From: an uncultured cyanobacterium | Lineage (GTDB): Bacteria; Cyanobacteriota; Cyanobacteriia; Cyanobacteriales; Nostocaceae | Reading direction: 5' to 3' | Assembly: GCA_903903925.1 (NCBI GenBank) | Contig: CAIVAU010000112.1 | Coordinates: 1 to 64,000, forward strand | Length of the DNA: 64,000 bases | In this document: piece after piece, positions 53,111 through 63,400 of the stretch | Layout of the letters: every line of letters begins with the position of its first letter | Numbering within the stretch: position 1 is the first letter of the stretch | The notes under the pieces: generated by a model | The model's input: only the letters and a program-made list of their open reading frames with translations | Database searches by the model: none | What the model was told of the DNA's origin: nothing | Made by a program: the position numbers and the translations under genes

Positions 53111-54022
53111 ATGAAAATCATCCCGCCGCCCTTACAGCCAGGTGACTTACTACAGGTGATTGCCCCTAGTGGTGCTGTACGAGAATTTGAGGCTTTACAA
53201 CAAGGGGTGGAAATTTGGCGATCGCACGGCTACCGAATAGAAGTTCTTCCTGAAATTGATGATACATGGGGATACCTAGCAGGCAAAGACGAAAACCGCC
53301 GTTACCAGTTAGCAAAGGCATGGAAAGACCCAGAGTCTCGTGGTATACTCTGCGCCAGAGGTGGTTTTGGTACCACCCGTCTTTTAGAGAATTGGACTTG
53401 GGAAGTCGGGAAAGATCAGGGAACAACATCTTTCCCACACCCCAAATGGCTCATTGGCTTTTCTGATATCACTGCCCTATTATGGAGTCTTTACATAGAA
53501 GGATTTTCTAGCGTCCACGGTCCTGTGCTAACGACTCTAGGAAAAGAACCAGATTGGTCAATTCAAAGATTATTCGATTGGGTGGAAGGTCGCGCTCTTG
53601 AACCATTAAAAGGTTGTGGTTGGAGTGGCGGTGTTGCTACTGGTATACTATTACCAGCAAATCTCACAGTAGCGACTCATCTCCTTTGTACGCCAATACA
53701 ACCGAATCTAGAGGGTGTGATTTTGGCGTTTGAGGATGTCACAGAGACCCCTTACCGTATTGATCGAATGCTAACGCAGTGGCGGATGAGTGGTGCTTTC
53801 TCAAAAGTCCGTGGCATTGCATTGGGTAGCTTTAGCCGTTGTGAACCGTTACCAAATGTTCCTAGCTTTAGTGTTGAGGAAGTGTTGCGCGATCGCTTAA
53901 GTGATTTGGGCATTCCCATTGTCTCTGACTTACCCTTTGGTCACGAAACTTCCAATGGGATTTTGCCTGTAGGAGTGCCAGTTCAGTTAGACGCTGAAAA
54001 CGGAATTTTGAGCTTTACCTAA
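53111..54022 (+). CDS. LD-carboxypeptidase (peptidase family S66)
   Basis: A 303 aa protein. The motif IAPSGAVR, ARGGFGTTRLL, nucleophile Ser in IGFSDITALL, Glu in FEDVTETPYRIDRML and His in LPFGHETSNG match the LdcA Ser-Glu-His triad. It cleaves the terminal D-Ala from tetrapeptides in cytoplasmic murein recycling. The end overlaps the convergent membrane protein gene by 4 bp. Confidence 0.93.
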   Translation: MKIIPPPLQPGDLLQVIAPSGAVREFEALQQGVEIWRSHGYRIEVLPEIDDTWGYLAGKDENRRYQLAKAWKDPESRGILCARGGFGTTRLLENWTWEVGKDQGTTSFPHPKWLIGFSDITALLWSLYIEGFSSVHGPVLTTLGKEPDWSIQRLFDWVEGRALEPLKGCGWSGGVATGILLPANLTVATHLLCTPIQPNLEGVILAFEDVTETPYRIDRMLTQWRMSGAFSKVRGIALGSFSRCEPLPNVPSFSVEEVLRDRLSDLGIPIVSDLPFGHETSNGILPVGVPVQLDAENGILSFT

Positions 54023-54771
54023 TCATAGTGAAAATCATCGGTCTGCCCTGAATCTGTTTTCAACAGACACAAGCCAATTGCTGGGATAATTCCCAGAATC
54101 ACTGCGGTCAATCCCTGTCCAATAAAATTCAAGATTTGAATACTGCTTGGTTGAGGAAAAAACTCTTGTAAAAGAGAAAGCAACCCTACCGAAATACTGA
54201 TGAATAAGAATGAGATTGACGGCAGAAAATTCCACCACCAAGCCCGTACAGTGTATCGCCGCAAGACCAACCACTGGCAAAGCCCAAGCCAAATACCAGA
54301 AATAATATATGCGCAGGTTGACAAAATTCCTAAAATGAAGACTTCTTGGAAAGATAAAGCTTTATTTAAAGATGAGGCTATGGATGAAATATAGTTAATC
54401 CATGCCGCAGAAACACTGTTGGCAATCATCCAACCTACCCCAGTAGCAAGCATCCACAGCCACCCTGACACATATCTGTGAATGACAAAAGCTTGATCTG
54501 CACCAAAAATCACTGCAAACAGACCACTGCTGAGGTATTTTTGCCAGCTGTACCATGTCATCGGCTTTCCTACCACAGGTGGTAGTACCTCCAGAATGGC
54601 TTTTTCCAGGGTTATGCTGGCAATTCCACCGACAATCCATCCCAAGATGGTCATAAAGGTAAATTTGATCAAGAAATTTCTTCGTTGGGAACGTGGGATC
54701 AAAAACCTTTGGGATTTAGGATTGCGACCGGGGGAAACTTTATGAGAGGAATGGTCTGAGTCGGTTTGCAT
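54019..54771 (-). CDS. Hypothetical membrane protein
   Basis: A 250 aa protein with a polar N-terminus (about 35 aa) and five to six membrane helices (FTFMTILGWIVGGIASITL, LWMLATGVGWMIANSVSAA, SISFLFISISVGLLSLL and others). No motif of known function is visible. It converges with the LD-carboxypeptidase gene, with overlapping stop codons. Confidence 0.75.
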   Translation of the reverse strand: MQTDSDHSSHKVSPGRNPKSQRFLIPRSQRRNFLIKFTFMTILGWIVGGIASITLEKAILEVLPPVVGKPMTWYSWQKYLSSGLFAVIFGADQAFVIHRYVSGWLWMLATGVGWMIANSVSAAWINYISSIASSLNKALSFQEVFILGILSTCAYIISGIWLGLCQWLVLRRYTVRAWWWNFLPSISFLFISISVGLLSLLQEFFPQPSSIQILNFIGQGLTAVILGIIPAIGLCLLKTDSGQTDDFHYD

Positions 54772-55158
54772 AGAAGTTTAGTAGCGATTAGTCATGACTC
54801 TGGAATAGCCCTCCAGTTCTAACTTATCAGATAAAAAGGAAGGTTCCGGTTAATATTTTATGGATAGACCCTAAAGTAACTCTAACTATTCAGCAGTAGG
54901 CACGTCCAATGGTAGAGGACGGCAACAAGTGCTACTTAGATTCAGCACACAGTAGCCAGATCTCAAAACTTTTCCATTAAATACTATTTTGGGTGTTGTT
55001 TGCCAACCACCAGATGGCTTGACACCAATGAATCTATATCTATATATGGCTGTTTTCAAGGGCGTCTTGTTCTTCGCACAAGAATCAGCTGCAAAAGCGC
55101 AATCCTAGAATGATAAGCTAAACAAAGACACAAAAAAGAGTTTAGGACGAAGTTTTAA
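54772..55158. other. Upstream region of hemE
   Basis: These 387 bp lie between the divergent membrane protein and hemE genes. A TATATCTATATATGG stretch near 55032 may hold promoter elements. I see no gene or strong hairpin. Confidence 0.5.
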
Positions 55159-56220
55159 ATGGGTATTTCTGCAACTGATCCTTATCTCCTCAGGGCAACT
55201 CGCGGTGAAGTATTAGATCGTCCTCCAGTATGGATGATGCGTCAGGCAGGACGTTATATGAAAGCTTATCGGGATTTAAGGGAGAAGTATCCTTCATTTC
55301 GCGATCGCTCAGAAATACCGGAAGTGGCGATAGAAATATCTTTACAGCCTTGGAAAACCTTCCAACCAGACGGAGTGATTTTATTTTCTGATATTGTCAC
55401 ACCTCTCCCTGGGTTAGGCATTGAGATGGACATTGCTGAAGGGAAAGGACCAATTATTGACTCACCAATTCGCACGAACCAACAGGTTGACGACCTACAT
55501 GCTTTAGAACCAGAAGAGTCGTTACCGTTTATTAAAACAATTTTGCAGGCGTTGCGACAGGAAGTCGGTAACAAATCAACAGTTTTAGGCTTTGTGGGTG
55601 CACCGTGGACATTAGCAGCTTATGCGGTGGAGGGAAAAGGATCTAAAACCTACTCTGTCATCAAAAGCATGGCGTTCTCAGACCCAAAGATCCTGCACCA
55701 ACTGTTGGAAAAATTGGCAAAGGCGATCGCCACATATGTCCGCTACCAAATTGACTGTGGTGCTCAAGTTGTGCAAATGTTCGATTCTTGGGCAGGTCAG
55801 TTAAGTCCTCAAGATTATGACACCTTTGCATTGCCTTATCAGCAACAAGTTTTTCAGCAAGTCAAGGAGACTCATCCAGATACACCCCTAATCTTATTAG
55901 TCAGTGGTAGTGCTGGTGTCCTAGAACGGATGGCAAAATCGGGTGCAGATGTTGTCACAGTAGACTGGACAGTCGATATGGCAGAGGCGCGGGAAAGATT
56001 AGGAAAGCATGTTAAAGTCCAAGGGAATCTTGACCCAGGTGTGCTATTTGGTTCTCAAGAGTTTATCCGCAATCGCATCCTTGATACTGTTCGCAAAGCC
56101 GGCAACAAAGGACATATTCTCAATCTCGGTCACGGTGTACTCCCCGAAACCCCAGAGGAAAATGTGGCTTTCTTCTTTGAAACGGCAAAGCAACTCAGTT
56201 CTTTAGGAGTTAGGAGTTAG
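55159..56220 (+). CDS. hemE: Uroporphyrinogen decarboxylase
   Basis: A 353 aa protein: [20 protein letters not shown] at the N-terminus (Arg that binds the acetate side chains), [11 protein letters not shown] (catalytic Asp) and [19 protein letters not shown] at the end. It converts uroporphyrinogen III to coproporphyrinogen III in heme and chlorophyll synthesis. The last codons (LGVRS) and the stop codon lie in a TTAGGAG tandem repeat, so the original C-terminus may have been altered. Confidence 0.97.
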   Translation: MGISATDPYLLRATRGEVLDRPPVWMMRQAGRYMKAYRDLREKYPSFRDRSEIPEVAIEISLQPWKTFQPDGVILFSDIVTPLPGLGIEMDIAEGKGPIIDSPIRTNQQVDDLHALEPEESLPFIKTILQALRQEVGNKSTVLGFVGAPWTLAAYAVEGKGSKTYSVIKSMAFSDPKILHQLLEKLAKAIATYVRYQIDCGAQVVQMFDSWAGQLSPQDYDTFALPYQQQVFQQVKETHPDTPLILLVSGSAGVLERMAKSGADVVTVDWTVDMAEARERLGKHVKVQGNLDPGVLFGSQEFIRNRILDTVRKAGNKGHILNLGHGVLPETPEENVAFFFETAKQLSSLGVRS

Positions 56221-56247
56221 GAGTTAGAAGTTAGGAGTTAGGAGTGG
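56203..56247. repeat. TTAGGAG tandem repeat at the end of hemE
   Basis: About six copies; supplies the hemE stop codon. Confidence 0.9.
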
Positions 56248-56250
56248 GGT

Positions 56251-56297
56251 AATAACTAACAACTAACAACTAACAACTAACAACTAACAACTAACAA
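56251..56297. repeat. CAACTAA tandem repeat before the oxidoreductase gene
   Basis: About six copies of AACTAAC, ending 8 bp before ATG 56305. Confidence 0.9.
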
Positions 56298-56304
56298 AAA
56301 AATT

Positions 56305-57276
56305 ATGAGCCAGAAACGGATTTTAGTAACTGGTGCAAGTGGCTGTATTGGTCACTACTTAACTGAAACTTTAATTCAGGAAACTACTTACGAACTGTAT
56401 CTGTTGGTCAGGAACCCTAGTAAACTAAAAATTGATACTCAAGCACGTTCAGGTATCACCGTTTTACAAGGCGATATGCAAGCAATTGGGCGTTTTGCCG
56501 ACTTGCTAAAAACGATAGATATTGCTGTACTCACAGCGACCGCTTGGGGAGGTACAGAGACATTTGAAATTAATGTAGTCAAGACCCTAGAGTTGCTGGA
56601 ACTGCTAGACCCAAACAGATGCGAACAAGTGATCTATTTTTCTACTGCTAGTGTTTTAGCTTATAACAATCAACCCTTGAAGGAAGCAGGAGAAATCGGT
56701 CATGATTACATCCGTTCTAAATACGACTGCTTGCATCATTTATCGAAATCAGCCATTGCACTCAAAATTACCACTGTTTTTCCCACTTTAGTTGTAGGTG
56801 GCGATCGCAATAAACCTTATTCTCATCTAACATCTGGCATTCCAGAAATCATCAAATATATAGATTTGATCCGCTTTTTTCAAGCAGATGGTAGTTTTCA
56901 CTTCATCCATGGGCGAGACGTTGCTACTGTCGTGAGATATTTGATTGATCATCCTTCCAAAGAAAATCAACCGCGCTACTTAGCTTTAGGTCAAGCACAG
57001 GTCACTGTTAACCAGGTCATTGAGGAAATTTGTGCTTACCTTGGCAAAAAAATTTACTTCCGTATCCCCCTATTTTTATCGTTAGCCAATTTGATCATCT
57101 TTTTGTTTCGCATTCAGATGGCTGACTGGGATAGGTTCTGTATGAACTATCGGCATTTTACCTATGAAACTGTGATCAATCCCACCAGTTTTGGTTTGCC
57201 AAATTATTGTACCACCATGAGTGATGTTTTGAGAACTAGTGGCGTTGATGGTAGCAGTGTGAAAACAGTAACCTAA
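56305..57276 (+). CDS. NAD(P)-dependent sugar-epimerase-like oxidoreductase
   Basis: A 323 aa extended-SDR protein. The cofactor motif VTGASGCIGHYL (GxxGxxG) is at the N-terminus, and the substrate region has STASVL and YIRSKYDCLHHL (YxxxK). The substrate is unknown. The 5' region is a CAACTAA tandem repeat, without a clear ribosome site. Confidence 0.85.
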   Translation: MSQKRILVTGASGCIGHYLTETLIQETTYELYLLVRNPSKLKIDTQARSGITVLQGDMQAIGRFADLLKTIDIAVLTATAWGGTETFEINVVKTLELLELLDPNRCEQVIYFSTASVLAYNNQPLKEAGEIGHDYIRSKYDCLHHLSKSAIALKITTVFPTLVVGGDRNKPYSHLTSGIPEIIKYIDLIRFFQADGSFHFIHGRDVATVVRYLIDHPSKENQPRYLALGQAQVTVNQVIEEICAYLGKKIYFRIPLFLSLANLIIFLFRIQMADWDRFCMNYRHFTYETVINPTSFGLPNYCTTMSDVLRTSGVDGSSVKTVT

Positions 57277-57665
57277 AAATAATATCGACGCAAATTTCTG
57301 ATATCGACCTAGCAAAGTTACCTTGGTGGAACACTAGTACACCAGTAAAGCGGGCGCGTAAAAAAATACCATACATACTCTGCTGGAAGCCCTTTGGTCT
57401 ACTCAAATCTTGCACCATTCTGAATCAGCCCGATATCCCGCCCAGAACTTAAGTTCCGGGCTCATAGCTTAAGTTCATTTTCAGGAGTAACTTAGCAAAA
57501 CGCCTAACGATACTTGTCCTCAAGAAAACTTATAGGAACAAAAATGGTGTTTTAGTCTGTCTTGCTTATAATTAATTACTCTAGGCTGCTGCAATTGGTT
57601 TATCTATTTCCCAACTGCTTTACTCAAAATCCGAGTTTTTATCTATATGTGAGGCTTGAGTGTTA
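57277..57665. other. Intergenic region with palindromic repeat
   Basis: These 389 bp hold a near-perfect 22 bp palindrome (57440-57461) followed by another CTTAAGTTC copy. No gene is visible. Confidence 0.6.
57440..57461. repeat. 22 bp palindrome with CTTAAG core
   Basis: GCCC-A-GAACTTAAGTTC-C-GGGC, with a third CTTAAGTTC half 14 bp later. It is an interspersed palindrome or transcript-end hairpin. Confidence 0.7.
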
Positions 57666-59330
57666 ATGCGAATTTTACTAGTCTATCCTATATTTCCCAA
57701 AACTTTTTGGTCCTACGAAAAAATCTTGGCATTAGTTAATCGTAAAGTTCTGCTGCCACCCTTGGGTTTGGTAACGGTAGCAGCAATTTTGCCTCAAGAA
57801 TGGGAGTTTAAACTGGTTGATCGTAATATCCGACCAGCAACCGAGTCAGAATGGGCATGGGCAGATGTGGTAATTTTCTCTGCGATGATAGTCCAAAAAC
57901 AAGATTTACTTGAGCAAATTCAACAAGCAAAGCAACGTGGTAAATTAGTTGCGGTAGGGGGTCCCTACCCAACCTCAGTCCCTGAGGAAGTTCAGAAAGT
58001 GGGAGCAGATTTTCTCATTCTAGATGAAGGAGAAATTACACTACCGATGTTTGTTGCGGCAATTGAACGGGGTGACACCTCTGGGACTTTCCGCGCTACC
58101 GAAAAACCCGACGTGACAACCACACCAATACCCCGGTTTGATTTGCTAGAATTTGATGCCTACAGCATGATGTCGATTCAGTTTTCGCGGGGTTGTCCTT
58201 TCCAGTGCGAATTTTGCGACATTATTGTTCTTTACGGTCGGAAACCGCGTACCAAAACACCTGCACAACTGTTAGCAGAGTTGGATGCCCTCTACCAGTT
58301 AGGTTGGCGGCGTGGTGTTTTCATGGTAGATGACAACTTTATCGGCAACAAGCGTAATGTCAAATTGTTGCTGCAGGAGTTAAAAAGATGGATGGCAGAA
58401 CACAAATATCCTTTCCATTTTGACACTGAAGCTTCAATTGACCTGGCACAAGACCCGGAATTGATGGAGTTGATGGTTGAGTGTGGTTTTAAAGCAGTAT
58501 TTTTGGGAATAGAAACGCCAGATGAAGATAGTTTGCAACTGACAAAGAAGTTTCAAAATACACGCAACTCTTTGACTGACTCAGTAGAAACCATTATCAA
58601 AGCTGGGTTGCGCCCAATGGCTGGGTTTATTATTGGGTTTGATGGCGAAAAAACAGGCGCAGGCGATCGCATTGTCCGCTTTGCCGAACAAGCAGCTATT
58701 CCGTCTACTACCTTCGCCATGTTGCAGGCGCTTCCTCACACGGCACTTTGGCATCGCCTTAATCAAGAAGGACGACTGCGGGAAAATAAGGATGGTAATA
58801 TCAACCAGACGACTTTAATGAACTTCATCCCTACCCGTCCCCTGGAAGACATTGCTAGAGAATACACGGAAGCATTTTGTGCTTTATACGACCCAGTAAA
58901 ATATTTGGATCGTACCTACCGTTGTTTTCTGATGATTGGCAGTCCTAGTTGGACTCAGCCGTTTAAGATGCCAGAGTGGGTGGTTTTGAAAGCTTTCCTA
59001 ATTATTATCTGGCGACAAGGGGTCAAACGGGAAACACGCTGGAAGTTCTGGCATCACTTGTTCAGCATCATTAAGCGCAACCCCAGGGCTTTTGAGCTTT
59101 ATCTTGATACCTGTGCTCACAATGAGCATTTCTTAGAGTACCGCCAAATTGTCCGCGAGGAAATAGAATCTCAACTTGCTGAGTACCTCGCACAAGGTGT
59201 AGAAAAACCCTATGTGCCTCCCGTAAAAGCACCTCAAGAGGCGGGGATTGGGGGGACTGGCGATTGGCGATTGGCGATTGGCGATTGGGAAGAAGTCCCC
59301 AGTCCCCAGTCCCCAGTCCCCAGTCCCTGA
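57666..59330 (+). CDS. B12-binding-domain radical SAM protein
   Basis: A 554 aa protein. The N-terminal cobalamin-binding-like domain (MRILLVYPIFP ... GGPYPTSVPEEVQKVGADF) is followed by a radical SAM domain with CPFQCEFC (CX3CX2C) and DUF4070-like C-terminal part. Substrate unknown. GTG 57660 with GAGG five bases upstream is an alternative start. The last 27 or so residues (GIGGTGDWRLAIGDW... PSPQSPVPSP) come from a tandem repeat that has run into the gene. Confidence 0.87.
   Translation: MRILLVYPIFPKTFWSYEKILALVNRKVLLPPLGLVTVAAILPQEWEFKLVDRNIRPATESEWAWADVVIFSAMIVQKQDLLEQIQQAKQRGKLVAVGGPYPTSVPEEVQKVGADFLILDEGEITLPMFVAAIERGDTSGTFRATEKPDVTTTPIPRFDLLEFDAYSMMSIQFSRGCPFQCEFCDIIVLYGRKPRTKTPAQLLAELDALYQLGWRRGVFMVDDNFIGNKRNVKLLLQELKRWMAEHKYPFHFDTEASIDLAQDPELMELMVECGFKAVFLGIETPDEDSLQLTKKFQNTRNSLTDSVETIIKAGLRPMAGFIIGFDGEKTGAGDRIVRFAEQAAIPSTTFAMLQALPHTALWHRLNQEGRLRENKDGNINQTTLMNFIPTRPLEDIAREYTEAFCALYDPVKYLDRTYRCFLMIGSPSWTQPFKMPEWVVLKAFLIIIWRQGVKRETRWKFWHHLFSIIKRNPRAFELYLDTCAHNEHFLEYRQIVREEIESQLAEYLAQGVEKPYVPPVKAPQEAGIGGTGDWRLAIGDWEEVPSPQSPVPSP
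59243..59328. repeat. GATTGGC and CCCCAGT tandem repeats at the gene end
   Basis: About four GATTGGC units and four CCCCAGT units, coding for the C-terminus of the radical SAM protein. Confidence 0.9.
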
Positions 59331-59432
59331 CGACATCGTTAAACTTCATTGCAAACTAGGAATATTAGCAAAACAACATGATACCTTTCCATAAGGTCAA
59401 GCAATAGCATATTTAGTATTAAGGAGAACACA

Positions 59433-59651
59433 GTGGCAATGGAATCAAATCTATTCATGAGTGCGGATGCAGCACGTGAAGACTTTAGTGAATACGTCGC
59501 CCATTTACAGCTTCATATGGCTCTACAAGCTCGTAATCTGGTTCCATCCCTCAAGCAAAAGCAGTCTACGGAAGATAAAGATAGTCGAGAGCAATTACTC
59601 CATCAAACTCAAGCCAATTTTGAAAAGTTGGTCTCTCGACAAACTCTATGA
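59433..59651 (+). CDS. Small conserved-looking hypothetical protein, 72 aa
   Basis: A GTG start at 59433 follows AAGGAG by five bases; ATG 59439 is possible too. The product is soluble, helical and polar (REDFSEYVAHLQLHMALQ). I do not know a family. It is followed by a TGAATTAT repeat (59652-59686), and no operon partner is clear. Confidence 0.65.
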   Translation: MAMESNLFMSADAAREDFSEYVAHLQLHMALQARNLVPSLKQKQSTEDKDSREQLLHQTQANFEKLVSRQTL

Positions 59652-59686
59652 ATTATGAATTATGAATTATGAATTATGAATTATGA
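59652..59686. repeat. TGAATTAT tandem repeat
   Basis: Five copies of the octamer, starting at the stop codon of the small gene. Confidence 0.9.
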
Positions 59687-59833
59687 CTCCTGAGTGGTGA
59701 GTCCTTTTTAAGTTTTTTACATCTTTAAGTTATCAAAATTACCCCATTGACTTAATGGAAAGTGCAGAAAGCCGTTAAGATGATGGGAGCAGCTCCTATT
59801 GTTCCAGTTACTTAAGGCTGAATGGCGGCTTGA

Positions 59834-61081
59834 ATGAAAATGACTTCATTACTTTCCCGAAATCTCAGCGTTATCATCCGACCAGTCCAATATCGGGACT
59901 TGGACGGAATTGACCGCTTACATCAAGAGTCATTTGTAGCCCACACCCCCAAGGGATCTGGTGTTGCTATAAGGCAGATGCAATGGCTACGCCGCTGGTA
60001 CGGATTACTTAAGTTTTTAAGTTGGTTTCCTAACCCGCTAAAGTACCATTTCTGCGCCTATGTAGCAGAACGAGGGCGTTTACTCCTAGGGATGATCAAA
60101 GTGTCGCCATTTAACCGTACGCGCACTACTTGGCGTGTGGAACGTGTGGTGATAGAACGTGCTGTTGACAGACAAGGGATTGGCTCACAACTTCTGCGTC
60201 ATTGCTTTGAATCGGTTTTGGAAGCTCGCACTTGGATCTTGGAAGTTAATATCAATGACACGGAAGCACTGGCACTTTATCGACGAAATGGATTCCAGCG
60301 CTTAGCAGAAATGACATACTGGGAAATAGAGTCAGATTTACTGGCTGAATTGGCATGTTCAGAGCCAGACTTGCCGAACCTACTGCCTGTAAGTAATGCT
60401 GACGCCCAGTTGTTGTACCAACTAGATACTGCTTCAATGCCGCCTTTAGTGCGACAAGTCTTTGACCGTCAAACCCAAGACTTCAAAACCAGCCTGTTAG
60501 GTGGCTTAACTGATGCCATGCGGCAGTGGGCATGCAAAATAGAAGTTGTCAGTGGCTACGTGTTTGAACCACAACGCAAAGCAGCGATCGGCTATTTTCA
60601 GATTACCCTAGACCGCAAAGGTCAAGAACCACATGTAGCAATGTTGACAGTTCACCCTGCCTACACGTGGTTATATCCGGAACTACTATCCCAACTAGCT
60701 CGCATCGCTCAGGATTTTCCCAAGCAAGCTTTGCATTTAGCTTCAGCAGACTATCAGCCAGAGGGAGAAGAATATTTGGAGCAAATAGGGGCAAGTCGTA
60801 TAGAACATACCCTAATCATGTCTCGCTCAGTATGGCACAAAGTCAGAGAGTCTAAATTTGTCTCCCTGGAAGGAATTCAACTGCCTGAGATGCTACAGGG
60901 TTTGCAACCGGCACGTAAACCAATACCAGGCGGTATGTCATGGCTGCAACAAAGACAACAGGTGTGTTCAGATAGACCAGCACAACCCAATTCATCTAAA
61001 GAAACTGTTGCATTTCCTTTGCACAACTGTAGTGTAGAAAGCGCTCGTCAGTCCGAATCATCTGATGCACCTCAGGAGTAG
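59834..61081 (+). CDS. GNAT-family acetyltransferase
   Basis: A 415 aa protein. The N-terminal 165 residues form a GNAT domain (VERVVIERAVDRQGIGSQLL is the acetyl-CoA loop; LEVNINDTEALALYRRNGF the C-terminal motif). The second half (about 185-330) is a related, weaker domain and the tail is disordered. The substrate is unknown. It ends 4 bp before ruvX, with which it likely forms an operon. Confidence 0.85.
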   Translation: MKMTSLLSRNLSVIIRPVQYRDLDGIDRLHQESFVAHTPKGSGVAIRQMQWLRRWYGLLKFLSWFPNPLKYHFCAYVAERGRLLLGMIKVSPFNRTRTTWRVERVVIERAVDRQGIGSQLLRHCFESVLEARTWILEVNINDTEALALYRRNGFQRLAEMTYWEIESDLLAELACSEPDLPNLLPVSNADAQLLYQLDTASMPPLVRQVFDRQTQDFKTSLLGGLTDAMRQWACKIEVVSGYVFEPQRKAAIGYFQITLDRKGQEPHVAMLTVHPAYTWLYPELLSQLARIAQDFPKQALHLASADYQPEGEEYLEQIGASRIEHTLIMSRSVWHKVRESKFVSLEGIQLPEMLQGLQPARKPIPGGMSWLQQRQQVCSDRPAQPNSSKETVAFPLHNCSVESARQSESSDAPQE

Positions 61082-61085
61082 TCAC

Positions 61086-61661
61086 ATGATTTTTGCCAAG
61101 GGACACCTTGACGAGCAACAGGTACGGGGGCAAGGAGACGACGAAGAGACTTTACTCTTGTCCCCAACCTCTCCTGACCCCTTATCTACCAAAAGCGAAA
61201 AGTATCCATCAAAGCCATTTATTTCGGCTCTGGGATTAGATGTTGGTAGTAAGCGCGTTGGTGTAGCAGGGTGCGATCGCACTGGTTTGATCGCCACCGG
61301 GATCACAACTATTGAGCGCACATCTTTTGAAAAAGATGTTGAGTATCTCAAGCAACTGGTTAATGAACGTCAAGTACAAGTACTGGTTGTCGGTTTACCT
61401 TATTCAATGGATGGTTCTTTAGGATTTCAAGCACGTCAAGTACAAAAGTTTGCTAACCGAGTTGCTAAAGCTCTGAAACTGCCTATGGAATATGTAGATG
61501 AGCGATTAACTTCATTCCAAGCAGAGCAGTTGCTAATAGCGGAGAACCGTTCACCATCACGCAATAAAAGTTTAATTGACCGTAAGGCAGCTGCTTTAAT
61601 TTTACAACAATGGTTAGATGCAAAGCGAGCTAGATCTGAAAACCCAAGCAATATCCTCTGA
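61086..61661 (+). CDS. ruvX: RuvX/YqgF, putative Holliday junction resolvase
   Basis: A 191 aa protein of the RNase H-like YqgF family: ALGLDVGSKRVGVAGCD (first Asp), LVVGLPYSMDG, YVDERLTSFQAEQL and the last Asp in LIDRKAAALILQQWLD. It is thought to act in RNA or DNA processing. The start is ATG 61086 with AGGAG eight bases upstream; the ATG at 61065 overlaps the acetyltransferase gene. Confidence 0.92.
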   Translation: MIFAKGHLDEQQVRGQGDDEETLLLSPTSPDPLSTKSEKYPSKPFISALGLDVGSKRVGVAGCDRTGLIATGITTIERTSFEKDVEYLKQLVNERQVQVLVVGLPYSMDGSLGFQARQVQKFANRVAKALKLPMEYVDERLTSFQAEQLLIAENRSPSRNKSLIDRKAAALILQQWLDAKRARSENPSNIL

Positions 61662-61796
61662 GTAATGCTACCTTTGAGCATGATATTCTGAAACTGATTA
61701 AGCCAGATTTACTGCTCTTTGATTGACATTAGCTGTCAAAACACAGTTAAGCGATTTCCACAGTTGCTGGTAATTATAAAGTCCCACACCACGGCT

Positions 61797-62387
61797 ATGT
61801 TTCCCCCTCAATTTCCTGAAGAAAATGATAACGCTCACGCCGGTTCCATCAATTTGACGGACGACAAAGGGCGAGCGCTCGAATGTTACATTGAGAATTC
61901 ACTCTCTGTGCATGGGCAAGAATACGTTTTACTTCTTCCTGTTGACTCGCCTGTGGAAATCTTTGCTTGGCAAGGTGACGGCGACGACGAAGAAGCCATT
62001 CTGGTAGAAGATGATGGTACAATTGACCAAATTTTTGCCATTGCCCAAGCCGTCTTATCTGAACAAAACTTGATCCTCAAAAATACTGCTTATGCTCTCA
62101 CTGTTGCTGGTGAATTACCGCCAGTTGAGGAGTCAGAACTCTTTACTTTAGAAATTGAAGATGAAGGGGCTGATTTAGAGCCAGAGCAATTACAGCTACT
62201 AGCTAGCTTTTACAATGAGGATCAGGAGTATGCTATTTATACTCCTCTCGATCCACTGCTGTTCTTTGCACGAATATCGAAAACAGGTAACCCTGAATTA
62301 CTATCTCCAGAAGAGTTTCGTGAAGTCCAACCGGATTTAGAAGAAAGCCTGTTTCGCGATGACAAACTGTTTAATGAGGCCGAATAA
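61797..62387 (+). CDS. DUF3727-family protein
   Basis: A 196 aa acidic protein: LTDDKGRALECYIENSLSVH, EYVLLLPVDSPVEIFAW, EYAIYTPLDPLLFFARISKT. It fits a cyanobacterial/plastid family of unknown function (DUF3727 as I recall). ATG 61797 is chosen; the longer frame from 61719 has no family similarity in its first 26 residues. Confidence 0.88.
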   Translation: MFPPQFPEENDNAHAGSINLTDDKGRALECYIENSLSVHGQEYVLLLPVDSPVEIFAWQGDGDDEEAILVEDDGTIDQIFAIAQAVLSEQNLILKNTAYALTVAGELPPVEESELFTLEIEDEGADLEPEQLQLLASFYNEDQEYAIYTPLDPLLFFARISKTGNPELLSPEEFREVQPDLEESLFRDDKLFNEAE

Positions 62388-62583
62388 GATCACTGCAATA
62401 AACATGAACTTTTAGCAAAAAATTTGTCAGCAGCCATTTTTATTGGGTCTGCGGCTATTAACCCTTGGAGTTCAAGCAGATCTTGGCTGGGTATGGTTGG
62501 GTTGGGGTAGCTCAACCCCTAAATTTACTATGGGGTTCCCTACTCCCTACACCTTACCCCCTACACCCTTTTCATCAATAACT

Positions 62584-63141
62584 ATGCAGTGGAACAATTT
62601 TTTACAGCCTGACTTGATTTTAGAAGGTTCAGTTTTGACTCTCACGCCAGAGATTATTCGCAAATACGAGTTGAAGGGGCTGGTGCTGGATGTCGATGAG
62701 ACTTTGGTTCCCATAACAGTAGCGTCGGCTTCTCCAGAACTGCAACAGTGGGTAGAGCAAATCCGCTCTTGTACGGTACTGTGGCTTGTAAGCAATAACT
62801 TGAGTGAAGCCCGAATAGGCTCCATTGCTCGTTCTCTCAACCTACCTTACTTCTTAGGTGCAGCCAAGCCTTCGGGTCGTAAGATCAGGGCAGCACTCAA
62901 GACAATGAATCTGCCAGTAGCAAGCGTGGGTATGGTAGGCGATCGCTTATTTACCGATGTGTTAGCAGGTAATCGTCTGGGGATGTTTACCATCTTGGTT
63001 GAACCCATCCTTCATCCAGACGCTGCACTTCGATCCCACCCGATCCGCAACTTTGAAGTTTGGGCATCAGAAATTTTGGGAGCCTCTATTACTCCCAAAA
63101 GACGAAGATTAGCAAATCTTGACAAATCTTCAGGAAACTAA
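62584..63141 (+). CDS. YqeG-type HAD phosphatase
   Basis: A 185 aa HAD-superfamily protein. The nucleophile motif VLDVDETLVP, Ser/Thr motif WLVSNN and the distal Asp in VGMVGDRLFTDVLAG are present. It belongs to the YqeG class of phosphatases. The start is ATG 62584; the upstream 140 bp in the same frame are repeat-derived (CCCTACACCTTACCCC). Confidence 0.9.
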   Translation: MQWNNFLQPDLILEGSVLTLTPEIIRKYELKGLVLDVDETLVPITVASASPELQQWVEQIRSCTVLWLVSNNLSEARIGSIARSLNLPYFLGAAKPSGRKIRAALKTMNLPVASVGMVGDRLFTDVLAGNRLGMFTILVEPILHPDAALRSHPIRNFEVWASEILGASITPKRRRLANLDKSSGN

Positions 63142-63257
63142 ATATAAAAAAAACATTAAAAAAGATAGATTTGATGCAAAAATCGGGGATCATAAGTATA
63201 AATAACATGGGGTCAGCCAAATAAAGACCCAACCAATAGTAAATCATAATAAATCTG

Positions 63258-63298
63258 TAAAGCGTCAGCCTTCACTTAATAGAGGGACTGACGCTTTA
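63258..63298 (+). terminator. Stem-loop before proB
   Basis: TAAAGCGTCAG and CTGACGCTTTA form an 11 bp stem with a 19 nt loop. It lies between the YqeG-type gene and proB. Confidence 0.6.
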
Positions 63299-63394
<96 letters not shown>

Positions 63395-63400
63395 GATTAA